Source: Skeletonema tropicum
Taxonomy: Eukaryota > Bacillariophyta > Thalassiosirophyceae > Thalassiosirales > Thalassiosiraceae
DNA: 64,000 bases
Assembly: GCA_037178625.1 (NCBI GenBank)
Contig: CM074132.1
Location: forward strand, 682,001 to 746,000
Direction: 5' to 3'
Below are positions 51,085 to 61,625 of the stretch, in pieces. The position numbers and the translations under genes were made by a program. Every line of letters begins with the position of its first letter. Position 1 is the first letter of the stretch. The notes under the pieces were generated by a model. It saw only the letters and a program-made list of their open reading frames with translations, had not been told where the DNA came from and did no database searches.

Positions 51085-53561
51085 CCTGAGTGTCGAATTT
51101 TCCATTTGCATCTCCTTTGAGACTAGTGAAACGATGGCTGAGAGTGACTTTGGATTGCTTTTCCAACATTCCCGCGCTCAACCAACCGATACTTCGTGAG
51201 TGAAAGTGGGAGCAGATGGAATCAAAGACTTGTTGACTCAACCTGGAATAGTTGGTAACGTGAGCAAATTCACAATCGAAACCATTTGGGCACTCCTTCC
51301 CAACGCAGGTAAAGTCAGGACAGAGTTTCTTCACTTGGCCCTTGAAAGCGCAGGTTGCATCATTTGGGAAAACATCATTGTTCGACATATTTGTGTTGTT
51401 GAGGTAAAACATACCAAGCTCCAACGGTTGCTTGCGAGTACGAATATTGTTGCGCTGTTGCAAACGGTTTGAACGATGGGTACTACTGGTGCGGATTGAT
51501 TGGTTGGATGGGCCACCACGACCTCCAGAATCTGAACGACCCTCCGGTGCAGAAGCTGAAACAGGACGCTTGCGGCGAGCGATATCTGGATCAAAAATAG
51601 CAATAGCGTCGCGCTCGATCTGAGGACAATGGATTTGTTCTGAGAGAGCTGCGTTACTTCCAATGGCGGTATCGATGGCCGATCTGAAATGTTTGACTGC
51701 TGCAATAGCTCCATTGATAGCGTAGATGTCATTCGTTGAGATAGAACCTCGGATGGTAACGTCGGTGAGATCTGAAGTGAGAGCTTGCACAGGTATAAAG
51801 CTTTTGGAAAGCTTTGCAAACGCACAGAAGACATTCTGAAGTAGCACTGTGATCGTGGAAGGAAGCCAGCGCATATTTTGACCATACTCACGAAGCCACG
51901 CGATGACACGTCTTGAGAGCAGGTAATCATCCAAATTTTGGAGGAGTTGCAAAAAGATTGGATTGCGATTGAGCTGGTTTGCTGAACGTGTGCCTGGCAT
52001 TTCGACGATAGCCGATGATACCATCTGGAAATTATCCATTGTAATGCGTGTATCGTGAACCTCAGAAATATTGCCAAAGGATGGGATATCGGTGTCGGTG
52101 TCTACCTGAGTACGCTGAGAGTCTGGAACGTCATTGAGCTGTTCAGCATTGATCTTCTCTTTGTAATCTTTGATTTGTTGGATTTTCTCTGGATTATTTG
52201 TTTGGGGGCCAAAGGAGAGGATGGTCAGCTCCTTGGAACTGTTAGTCGATCTCAATCGTTGGGAAAGTGGGTTTTGTGAGACACAACCCGAAAGAATGGC
52301 TTTTGAGAAAGTGTCTGGGACGACTGTGATATCTGCTGTAGTCCCTTTTTCTTCTGCCCATTGGTCAGCGACGGAGGTAATCAAATCAGTCATTGCGTCT
52401 TGACGAATAGAGGCATGAGGATTCTGGAGAATATTCTTGAAGGAGGAAGTGAACGCCGGCACAGAAACATTGTTCGCTGTAACAGGAGTCAAATTACTGA
52501 CGTCTCCACAGACGAAGAACAAAGCCCATCGGGCTTGAGCGTTTTGAGATTGGATCTGATTCCTATTCGAATCCTCCGTCCTGACTAGAATGACTTGCTG
52601 GTTCATGCTTGGCTGAGTGGAAGTTTGATGAGGGAGGGGTGCTGGTTGGGGTGCAGGTGCCGGCTGAGGTACAGGTTCGTTGACCCGTAACTTGAAACGT
52701 TCCTGGAGGGAAGGATGGACCTCAACATCATCATCCTCTTCGTCAATGTATTCGATAGAAACGTATGGAATTTTCGGCTCAATACGTTGCGCAGTGAAAT
52801 CCGGCAGCAGGAGTTCATCCTCTTTGTTTGACTCACAGATCGCCTGAAAGAGGGCCTCAGTTTCCTCCTCTCTGGACATAGCGGAATGAAGAGCATCTAA
52901 ATTAACGGAAATCTTAAAGTACGTCATGGTTGGCCCTCCAGGGGCGAAATTATCTACAATTATCTAGAGCAATGTCACAAGTTACTACCCTTCGAGTGTA
53001 ATTAAGCAAATAACCAACAGTTTTTCCATCACCCCGGAATTAGCAAAGAGGCAGTGATATGAAATCTGGACGACACCATGATTCTACATTCGACAGGGTC
53101 TCCTCATCATCAATCTTTCCGGAAATACATTGTTGACCAAAGGGCAATAGGATGAAGTTTGGAGTGATTCGAGCGAAAGGACTTCCTTTGAATGTCTTGG
53201 CTCCTTTGACCTTCACACCTGAGACCCTATTTCCGGTGGAAAAAAATGGGGGCTTCTTAGCGGTGAAGGAAACAACATGACCAAGTTCGGCCAGATCAAT
53301 TTGACCAAATTTTGGACTCGACGTGTTGTCGCTCAGATTTCCTTGTATCGCATAATCGTTGTTGTGCTCGTCCGTAATAACGAGGGGGCTGTACAATGAA
53401 GTGAGTCTTCCTTGAGCGGACACAACCGTAATAGAAGCCACGCCATCCGATTTTAGCTGCTCAATCAACTGAGTTCTTGAAAATGAAAAAGATGTAGGGT
53501 CTGATAGATCAAAATTGCTTGGCGCAGCATTGGACTGAGTGAACTTGGTGGATCGAGACAT
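51085..53561 (-). CDS. Gag-like ORF1 of the DIRS-like element, split by a retroposon
   Basis: The 5' part starts at 53561 (MSRSTKFTQSNAAPS) and reads to RPD at 53064. The 3' part resumes at DALHSAMSREEE at 52897. The 165-bp insert between them (52899-53063) plus a 4-bp duplication breaks the frame, and removing them restores one ORF of about 769 codons. The product has a Pro/Gln-rich linker, helical central regions, and near the C-terminus a CCCH zinc finger (CPDFTCVGKECPNGFDCEFA followed by His) in place of a retroviral CCHC knuckle. Likely the nucleocapsid-forming protein. With the insert, translation could restart at an ATG inside the retroposon (MTYFKISVN). Confidence 0.75.
52899..53063 (-). 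mobile_element. SINE-like retroposon, copy 3 (165 bp)
   Basis: The insert corresponds to the 3' part of copy 1, including AGAACTGTTGG-type and TCTAGATAATTGTAG segments, and shares the same 3' end. It is flanked by ATCT at 52895-52898 and 53064-53067, a short putative target duplication. The placement splits the gag ORF, and its removal restores the frame. Confidence 0.8.
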
Positions 53562-53634
53562 TCTGTAACTGTGTTAGTGAATAGTTTAAAAGAAGATATT
53601 GAATTTGTTAGAGATCATGTTGATTGTACCAAAA

Positions 53635-53950
53635 TGGGGAAACCAATTAGTAAGTCATTCGAGCCATGGAATTGAATAATTCGAGCCATGGAATTGAATA
53701 ATTCGACACTCGTGGGGAAACCAGATTGTTCAAGAGGGGAAACCAATTGATACACACGCGACATCGGAGTGATGGGTGATTGAAACTCGTGGGGAGACCA
53801 GAGGATTCCAAAAGGGGAGACCGATTGGGAGCACACAGCATCGGAGAGATGGTGGCGAGGACTGCCGAAGGCGAAGTCGATTGAAGGTGTACTGGTGCCT
53901 TAAAGGGAATCCAGACAATTGGTGCCTCTGAGGGGAAACCAATGATATTA
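53635..53950 (-). repeat. GGGGAAACCA motif cluster in the DIRS leader
   Basis: Seven variants of GGGGAAACCA (plus strand) occur at about 53636, 53714, 53736, 53791, 53814, 53905 and 53932. A 22-bp tandem pair (CGAGCCATGGAATTGAATAA) is at 53660-53703. The cluster lies upstream of gag, where promoter or RNA-packaging signals would be expected. Confidence 0.6.
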
Positions 53951-54191
53951 TTATTTGATCGATCCACCCCGTGTCACTGGGGAATTTTTGAAACGTCCTC
54001 GTCAGAATTTTGGTCCGTCCGTTGAGATTGGAAAGTCGCATGGTCCTCGAAAACTGACAATGGATAAAGACCGAAAAAAACAAATGTTGCCGTTGTCGAT
54101 TGCGTTGATTTTATTAGCAAAGCACAATGGCATCATCGAAGAGCTCACTGCTCGCATTGAGAAGTGAGCTTTTGGCGTTCGACACAGAATT

Positions 54192-54825
54192 AGCGTAATG
54201 GAATTTCACCATTTTTGGAGGGGGTTGAAAATTGCAGGTTGAAATTTCAGAAATTTCAGAAATTTCAAGGGATTAAATTTCACTCTAGCTTATCCTGAGA
54301 TAGTCGTAATACTTTGCACTCTGCAGTCAACACATCACTCTAAGAGAGACTGTCAGCAAGCTTCTTTCCAAGCATCTTCTTCGCATCCATGATATGACGG
54401 AGGTTTTCCTTCCCTCGAAGAAGTGCAACACCAGTTGGATCCTTCATCCTATTCCTATCCTTCACAAGAATGCTGTTCTTCAGAGGTTTGGCCCTACGCT
54501 CACAATCCATCGATCCGACAGTTCCCATAGACATTAGAGGCTTAGCAACCAATCGATAGAAGTCAGATGATCCTGCAAGAGTTACTCTCCGCTGAGTTGA
54601 CAAACTCATCATCTGGATGGTGCGTGGTGTTCTTTGGGGTTTGGTGGTTGGTGGAATGAAGGGTCTTAGGTTATTTTTGTGCTACGTGTTGGTTCAGTAC
54701 CATCCGTTCGCGCCAGAATTTTTGTGAAATTTCATTGTTGGCCAAAATTGGTGCAACTTTCACCCTGTAAATTTCACGAAAGTTGCAGTAGTGAAATTTC
54801 ACCCTTTTGAAATTCCATTACGCTA
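54192..54825. mobile_element. Mutator-like MITE, 634 bp, 10-bp target duplication
   Basis: The ends are inverted copies of AGCGTAATGGAATTTCA (17 bp perfect, with further interrupted matches inwards). The target duplication ACACAGAATT is at 54182-54191 and 54826-54835. The duplicate locus at 46454 has the target once and no insert, giving direct proof of insertion. Target duplications of 9-11 bp are typical of Mutator-like elements. A 90-codon minus ORF (54340-54612) inside has no recognisable transposase motif. Confidence 0.9.
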
Positions 54826-54985
54826 CACAGAATTCTCCTTCGATCAGTTTCTGTGCAAGTCTCCCGCAATTTTTCTAATTTTCGGAATTTTGAACAATTT
54901 GCGGGAATCACCATTCTCAGAATCCTATCTTCATTCGTAAACTCGTAGCAAAGGCTCATAGGTGCTACGCTAAGCATCAACCACA

Positions 54986-56119
54986 ATGACAAGCGTAAAC
55001 AAATCTACGTCTACTGGTCGATACATCACTTTACATCAGCATCTGCCATCGATTAAATCATCTATTATGATTCTATTACTCATTGCAACTGCCGTGGCTG
55101 GATATACGGCACTCATTTATCTACTGCGCAAACGGCATGACGAATTCCTCGAAACTACTCCTTATCCTAAAAATGCAGCAGAGTGTCATCAGTTCACATC
55201 GAGGTATATCTACAGTGACTTTAATTTCATTGCGGTCAAGTCGCTGGAGTTTGGATTATTCAAAACGTATGCAATTCCATCAATTTCGAAGATACTTTAT
55301 AGCACACGTGAACTAGTTGATCGTGTCGGACGAAGATATGATGACACTGATTTGCTCATACGCGAATTCTTGGAGCATGAACCCACTGCGCCACGTGCCA
55401 AGGCTGCAATCGATAGGATGAATTACATTCATTCACAATATAAAATATCGAATGAAGACTACCTCTACGTCCTCAGCGTATTCATTGTTGAGCCAATAAG
55501 ATGGGTAGAGCGGTATGGCTTTCGAAATCCTCATGATAAAGAAAGATACGCCATGCATCTAAGATGGCAAATTATTGGGGAGAAGATGGGGATTAGAGAT
55601 ATTCCCGAATCTTACGCAGAGACTGAGAGATATTTGGATGCATTCGAAGAGAAGAATATGGTGTATGCAGAATCCAACGTCATAGTAGGCAACTCAACAA
55701 CGGCGTTGTTTCTTAGTATCTTACCCGTGACACTGCGTCCATTTTGCAAACCAGCGATATACGCATTGTGTCCGTCACGCCTTCGCCAGGCAATGGGTTT
55801 CCCCAACCCACCTAGGCTTCTTGTCATGATCATAGATACAGCGTTGAAACTGGCTGCATTCTTTGTGAGATACTTCATGCCTCCAAGAAGTGTACCCAAG
55901 TATCGAACATCACGTCACCCAGTGACTTTGTCGTGCAATACATTGCTGTATCCATGTTTTAATCCTTTCAACAAAACATACGAGGAAGGGTACAGAATTG
56001 CAGAACTTGGGCCAGAAAGCTTATGCCCGATGAAGGTAAGATGTCACAATGAAGAAGAGAATGAACTCAAGCCATGGCAACTGCTCACCGCTAGTAGTCA
56101 AGTGTTGCTCAAGTTGTAA
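54986..56119 (+). CDS. MpaB-like (DUF2236) ER-bound oxygenase family protein
   Basis: A 377-residue protein from ATG at 54986. It has an N-terminal transmembrane helix (IMILLLIATAVAGYTALIYLL) and a helical domain with the family signature: GRRYDDTDLLIREFLEHEP, RMNYIHSQYKISNEDYLYVL, EPIRWVERYGFR and GIRDIPESYAETERY. Fungal MpaB' cleaves the farnesyl chain in mycophenolic acid synthesis, and related proteins include rubber oxygenases and bacterial DUF2236 proteins. Conserved His and Asp residues of the haem/metal site are present in these blocks. Substrate unknown. Dead fragments of the same gene lie at 41775, 46344 and 62998, so the locus has been copied repeatedly. The MITE sits about 160 bp upstream, probably in the promoter. 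Confidence 0.75.
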   Translation: MTSVNKSTSTGRYITLHQHLPSIKSSIMILLLIATAVAGYTALIYLLRKRHDEFLETTPYPKNAAECHQFTSRYIYSDFNFIAVKSLEFGLFKTYAIPSISKILYSTRELVDRVGRRYDDTDLLIREFLEHEPTAPRAKAAIDRMNYIHSQYKISNEDYLYVLSVFIVEPIRWVERYGFRNPHDKERYAMHLRWQIIGEKMGIRDIPESYAETERYLDAFEEKNMVYAESNVIVGNSTTALFLSILPVTLRPFCKPAIYALCPSRLRQAMGFPNPPRLLVMIIDTALKLAAFFVRYFMPPRSVPKYRTSRHPVTLSCNTLLYPCFNPFNKTYEEGYRIAELGPESLCPMKVRCHNEEENELKPWQLLTASSQVLLKL

Positions 56120-57232
56120 GCGAATACTATTACTATTTGGTTTGGTCTGGACATGATTACTACAACAGGGTTTTTGGTAGCATTAGGTACTACTTACGAT
56201 ATCATCGCTCAAGGCTTGTGAGGATGTTGAATGCGGTTGGCACATGCTTAACTTAAAGCAGTAGAATGAACGTCAATTATTATTATTAGATCCTTAAACT
56301 ATGTAACCGCAAAAAGGCGTATCGTTGCTCATAGGAAAAGTTGCAACTGCAATAGCAGCCAACTTTTTTCCACAGATCTCTAACATGTATGAATATGAAT
56401 CGTATGCTTACTCACTGTCAAATGCTTCCTTGTAAAACGCCGTGGCAATTTCAGGATCAACAATAGACATCATAACTTCTTCAATCTGACCTAATTTTGT
56501 GATACTGTGGCCACAATCACCGAGAACATCTTCACATAATGGGATTCTGCTGGTACGTACTTTCTACTTGTGTATTACTTCGGGATGCTTTTCCATCGAC
56601 AATTCCTAAAAATGATCAATGCAGCTCAGCTTGAAGCTTTGTAATCGATTGCAATAAGACCACATTAAAAGACAAGGCAGCACCTAACTCAGCTCCTCCC
56701 CCGCTTGAAAGCTACAGACGGGGCTGCAGCCAGTCTCTTGTGCGAATTGTTGTAAGGTTGCTCAGTATTGTTCTGCAGAGTGTCAAAAGGTAAACTAAGT
56801 ACCACAAGAATCATTGTGCATGTATTGCAAAGCTAAATTCGATCGAACATGCGCAGAATATGGCTGAAAACTTGCTTCCTAAGTCGAAGATTAATGTGTT
56901 TATGTTACATCAGTCAAACATACAGACAAGCATCTGTTTTACCATCAAAGCGCCTTGGCCTACCTGTCATGTATATCACCTTGGCCACCGCCCTGCTGGT
57001 ACCGTCTTCGCTCGCTTCTTCTTGGAGCAACCAATCATTTCGTGTATTGCTGCAGCGGTAATGTGAAATGCATTGTATTGCAGTTTCAAACATTCTGTTC
57101 AGTTTTATAGCAGTAGATCACAATTAGCGTAAGAACAAATAATATGACCTAGTTTAATACTTGTAACAATAACCAAACGGGCCAGAGTCAGGCTCTTCAG
57201 CTTCAGATGTCTAATGCCGATACCATACCTGG
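56120..57232. other. Intergenic with gene fragments
   Basis: 56120-56510 is the 3' flank of the MpaB gene and matches 63490-63897. 56430-56510 is a truncated copy of the coding exon at 63803-64000. A MYND fragment lies at 56739. The rest shows nothing. Confidence 0.5.
56739..56822 (+). pseudogene. MYND zinc-finger fragment
   Basis: CANCCKVAQYCSAECQKVN followed by a stop, then VPQESLC. The DNA matches 3550-3630 of the MYND gene over TATTGTTCTGCAGAGTGTCA and on. TGG became TAA/TAG-type stop context, and only the finger remains. Confidence 0.7.
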
Positions 57233-60200
57233 CTAATAGCACGTACTGTGACGATGAGATCTGGAAACACGATTTCTAACACGATTCCTTCGAGAAGAAA
57301 GTTCTCCATGCATACCTTCCGATGTACGACGAGCAATTCCTGACCCAGCAGGGTTGAGGGCACCAAACACATCGCAGTGAAGCCTACCCTCTTCAATGAG
57401 ATTCTTTACGTGGAACTTCGATGTCATTTCAATCATAGCGGATTTGCACATCTCAAGCATTTGTGCAGAGCCACATACGTATACATGACTATTCTCGCTT
57501 TCTATAATGGGTGTCAAAACTTGTTCGACTTTCTCAGTCTTCATAATATCGCCTGTGTATTGTTTTTCCTCCCCAGGCTCGCGAGAGTAGCATCTATACG
57601 CATCTGACAAAGCTCCTTCAATGATGAAATTCTCTATTTCATCATGGAAGAGGCCTTCCTTTTTTGAGCGAGAGCCAAAGACGAGGTACGACTTCCCCAT
57701 CTTCTCACCTCTGGATCCGAAGTACAATCGCTTTTGTAACAAACCACGAATAGGAGCAAAACCAGTGCCGGTACAAATAAAAATGAGTGGTGCAGTGGGG
57801 TCGAGAGGATAATGAAAGGAAGGATTTCTCTCAATTTTGAACGTGATTTCGTCGCCTTCGTTTACATTCGTGAGATAGTTGGAGCAAAGCCCCTTTTCAA
57901 TCTTGCTTCCGCCACGTGAAAATATGAAACTCCCTACAACTAAGTCAATCTCAGAGCCAACGCATGCCTTACAACTGGCAATAGAGTATGAGCGGGGGTG
58001 ATTCATTTTCATACTTGATAGAAGAAAGGACAGAGTAACCTGCCCTGACAGCGAAGGGAAAATGTCGAATACGTCCTTCCACTTCATTCCGCACAAACTA
58101 ATCATCTTCTCGTAATCATCTTTGTTCTTCCCTAGCTCCTTCAGCAAGGCTTTGTCTTTACCGCTCGTCGCAAGTGAAGCTAAGTCAAGGCAACTTTGTG
58201 TAGGGATCGGGGCTTCCATCGAAGCTTGAGTCTTCAAGAAAGAATCTATAGACACAAGCTGGTCGATATTGTGATGCAATATTGGTGCTGTTACGGCAAG
58301 CTCGGCAAGCGAAATCTCCTCACTCTCAAAAGTTACGTACATTTGATCGTCCAAGTTCAACTCGCCTGCTAGGTGCTCAATGAATGCTCCGAGCCTCTCT
58401 TCGCTGATAGTATTGTGGGGGTAGACTTGAACATGATCACCAGGTTGATATGGCGGATTACCACACGAATCCAAATCAATCTTCACTAGACTTGTCTTTC
58501 GGTGAACGTGATTAGTAGATTCATTTTCATCACCTTCATCAGTATTTATCTCGCCCTCTTTTTGCCCCAAAAGATCAATGCGAGTCATAATCAAGCCTTC
58601 AAATACATCCTTACGCAAACGAGATGTATTTAGCAGAGCCTTATTAATTGCCTCGTTGATTCCCTCATCTACTTCAACAATAGAATGTAAGGAACCATCA
58701 AGGTGGCGTGATGAATCGAGCGAATGAAGGTGACGTGATGAACTGAGCGAGTCGGTACTACTTTTTCGAAGATGGCTCCGCCTTGTCGAGACAGCACTAC
58801 TATGCCGTCTAGACATGAATGTGTTTGCAGCTGCCTCTTTCACCTCTTTCGATGTGAAAATTTGGAGTGTTACAGATTCAAGAATAATCTGCCTTCTGCT
58901 ATCGATTTGATCGAGGTCATTGATTCTATCAGAAAGCTCTACTACCAAAGGAGATGCATCAGGCATACTGGCCAATTTTTCCAGCAGCATTGCTGTCCAG
59001 CTTTGAAACGTAATATCCTCTCCTTTCACGGCATCGCACAATCCACTAGAAACAATTTCATACCCTCCAGTCTCGGCAATTTTCCTTGACAATTCGGTTG
59101 CTGCACCACAAAATATCGGGTAGGCAGAACTTCCGAAACCCAGAACGGCACAGTTCTTATCTAACAGTACATGGCCTTTCTTGCTAAAAAGGGTAGAAAA
59201 GAACTTTCGAGACAATGAAGGGAGCTCGCCGTTTCCTTGGGTTGACGTAATAAAAATACATAAGGTGGCTGAGTTAAAAAGGGACATGATTTGAAGATCG
59301 TCAGCTGAGTTTGTCCCGCAGCAGTCAAAGAATGACACTTGTGAGCAAACGCGAAGAATGGAACCCAATTTCGAGGCATAGGCGGCAGCATTCCCCGTTA
59401 CAGAGGCGTAGAGAATCAGAATTGGTTGCCGCTTCTGCCGGATTCGTTTGATCCAGCCTTTGAAAAATATTGCCAATCGGACTGCTGTGAAAAACATTTT
59501 CATTGACTTTGTCGTGTCTCGCAAGCCAAAGTGTTCTCTTTCTAAGGCAAGGAAGTTTTTTCCAAAGACGTAGGCTGGCTTCAGCGTGTATTCCTGAGCC
59601 TTGTTCAGTCCGAGATATGCTTCGTTAGTTGATGATGACATGGGCGGAATGACCCATTTATAGTTTACCGGGCAGTACTTTCTGTGTCTCATTTCATCTT
59701 TGTACCACTCCCAAAACATGTCGATCAAGTTGTGGTGGCCAATCATGGCGATCTTTGAGACTTTGAATGAATGATAAATTGCCTTGTTAAGGACAGTCAT
59801 CACCTCATCTTTCCATAAAGGTTCGTCCCCTGGTTTGGTATCTGGATCAAGCCCAAGCGCTCTCGCTACTGGGACAAGCATATTGTACCGACTGGCGTCG
59901 GTCAAATCCCGTAATACTTCAGTATTGGCATACCATCCATTGAAAGGTACTGCGCTGTAAACGACCCCGCCTATTGTCAGGTCCAAAGCGCAAACAGCAG
60001 GGATAGGATACCAGCGCATGTTTAACTCGCTAAGCTCTGGATATTCGGGATGGTGAATAAAGACTTCAGGGGCACATTCCAATGGAACTTCAAACAGTTG
60101 AGGGCTGTCTTTGGGGCTGGCTTGTACGACTAAGGGAAGGTAGTCATGAGCTCCTTGCCTCCCATCGGGAGGACCCTGCCATCCGAATCTTTCATCCAAC

Positions 60201-61471
60201 ATTTGGGTAAATCGTAGCTGAATAGATAAAGAGTCAGAAAATGAAAAGCATTAAGAGAAGAGCTACAGACGGGGACTTACATTCTTTGGGTCGCCAATAA
60301 TTTCCCCATGTTGACTATAAGCAGCATATGAAAGTAGTTGGTCGTTCCAAATGGCTGGACCATCACTTGTTCCTGGCGATGTGGGTCTGAAAACTGTTAC
60401 ATAAGCCTCCGCAGAGCCACATGCAACCGCCTTTGTCAGATGCTTGATGCACGATCCAAATATTCCTTCATTAGTGTTGACATCTCTGCAGTCAAGAAGC
60501 TTTAACTGTTGCCAATACTTTCGATTGCTGCATTTTGGAGCATTCCTCCATGCTACACGGGCACCATGCTCTGATGAAAACATAATATGAGTGAGTGACA
60601 TAGTTAGAAAGCGTATGTTCATGCAAATCATGAAGAATGAAAACTTACCCAACTCATCGAATGTATGCACATACGTCCCAGTTTCTTGGATGGCATTCCG
60701 CACTTGAGCCATCCTTTCTTTCTTCGGTAGAAATCCTTCTGTCCCGCTCATGTCTTCATTACGTTCATGATAATATAGCTCAAGGTACTCCATAGCTTCG
60801 CGCATCATCGTCTCGGCTGCGCTTTCGTCCTCAGTAATAACACTACTTGCCCTACATCCGTTGGGACAGATTCCTCGCTTGGGATTTCCGTGAACATACC
60901 CAGGATAAGGTCCAGCATAGACAGTACCGTGTTTAAAGGGACATTTTCCTGTAGTATTCTCCATTCCTTGTGAAAGGCTCGTCATTGACATTGTCAAGCT
61001 GTTCATGGACATGGAGTTTTTCTGAGGCGGACGTCGTGTAGGGACCAACTTAGCGTTGTTTGTATCCTCACCACCATAAACCTGCGCCAAGAAGTCACCA
61101 ATCGATCCAATCGATAGAGAACCTTCAGATTGGTAACTAACTCTTCGAGAACTTCGGCGTTGAAGAAGGGCTGTATCTTCTGCTTCTGTCTCGAGGTGCT
61201 GATTATTAGATGACGACAACGATATGGTATCATCACCATGATGCTCTGATAAGAACTTGTTAATAGACGGTATGCACCTAGGAGGCACCGCCGCCTCCGC
61301 CTCCGTGGCAAGTTCAAGTGATGATGGGGCTTCTTCATCTACTGGCAAGTGTTTCAGTTTCGAAGACAATTTATCTTTTTCAGTATCTGACGATGACGAA
61401 GTCGAACTGCTGCGGTGGCCATTTTTCTTGGTCTTGGCAGTGATCTTCCTCGCAAATGCTGGCACCTTCAT
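57233..61471 (-). CDS. NOS: Nitric oxide synthase, complete animal-type oxygenase plus reductase
   Basis: Three exons (61471-60649, 60570-60281, 60217-57233) with introns of 78 and 63 bp, both GTAAG...CAG, give exactly 1,365 residues. The oxygenase part has VAWRNAPKCSNRKYW (Cys haem ligand), PFNGWYANTEVLRDL (Glu that binds arginine) and WVIPPMSSS. A basic amphipathic segment, MKMFFTAVRLAIFFKGWIKR, lies where calmodulin binds animal NOS. The flavodoxin domain has LYASVTGNAAAYA. The ferredoxin-reductase part has RSYSIASC (FAD), FICTGTGFAPIRG and HVYVCGSAQML (NADPH). It oxidises arginine to NO and citrulline. A ~200-residue Ser-rich N-terminal extension precedes CPNGC, possibly a dimer zinc site. 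Diatom NOS genes are known but patchy. Confidence 0.93.
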
Positions 61472-61625
61472 TGTTCATTGATGTTATGTAAACCAATTCC
61501 GAGTTGTTTTGTGTATGTCTCTCCATGCCTGCCGCATGCACTTAGTCTAAAGTCTACAGCTGCAAATTATTGACTCCATCCATGCCATCCTGGGGCTACA
61601 TACTACATATTCTAGAGAGGGCTGG
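61472..61625. other. Upstream region of the NOS gene
   Basis: Only about 150 bp separate the NOS start from the palindromic elements, so those elements lie in or next to its promoter. Confidence 0.4.

Larger units (their letters stand above)
47030..53561 (-). mobile_element. DIRS-like tyrosine-recombinase retrotransposon (coding part)
   Basis: Minus-strand order is gag-like ORF, reverse transcriptase/RNase H, then tyrosine recombinase in an overlapping frame, with no DDE integrase or protease. This combination is diagnostic of DIRS-type elements. The element borders are not resolved: the 5' leader reaches at least 53950 and the 3' flank lies between 46885 and 47030, but no inverted terminal or split direct repeats were recognised. 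It lies between two copies of the MpaB upstream region. All three coding parts are open apart from one retroposon in gag, so it is young. Confidence 0.85.

Noticed and set aside
54340..54612. 90-codon ORF in the MITE as a transposase
   Set aside because: No catalytic motif, and far too short for a Mutator-like transposase.
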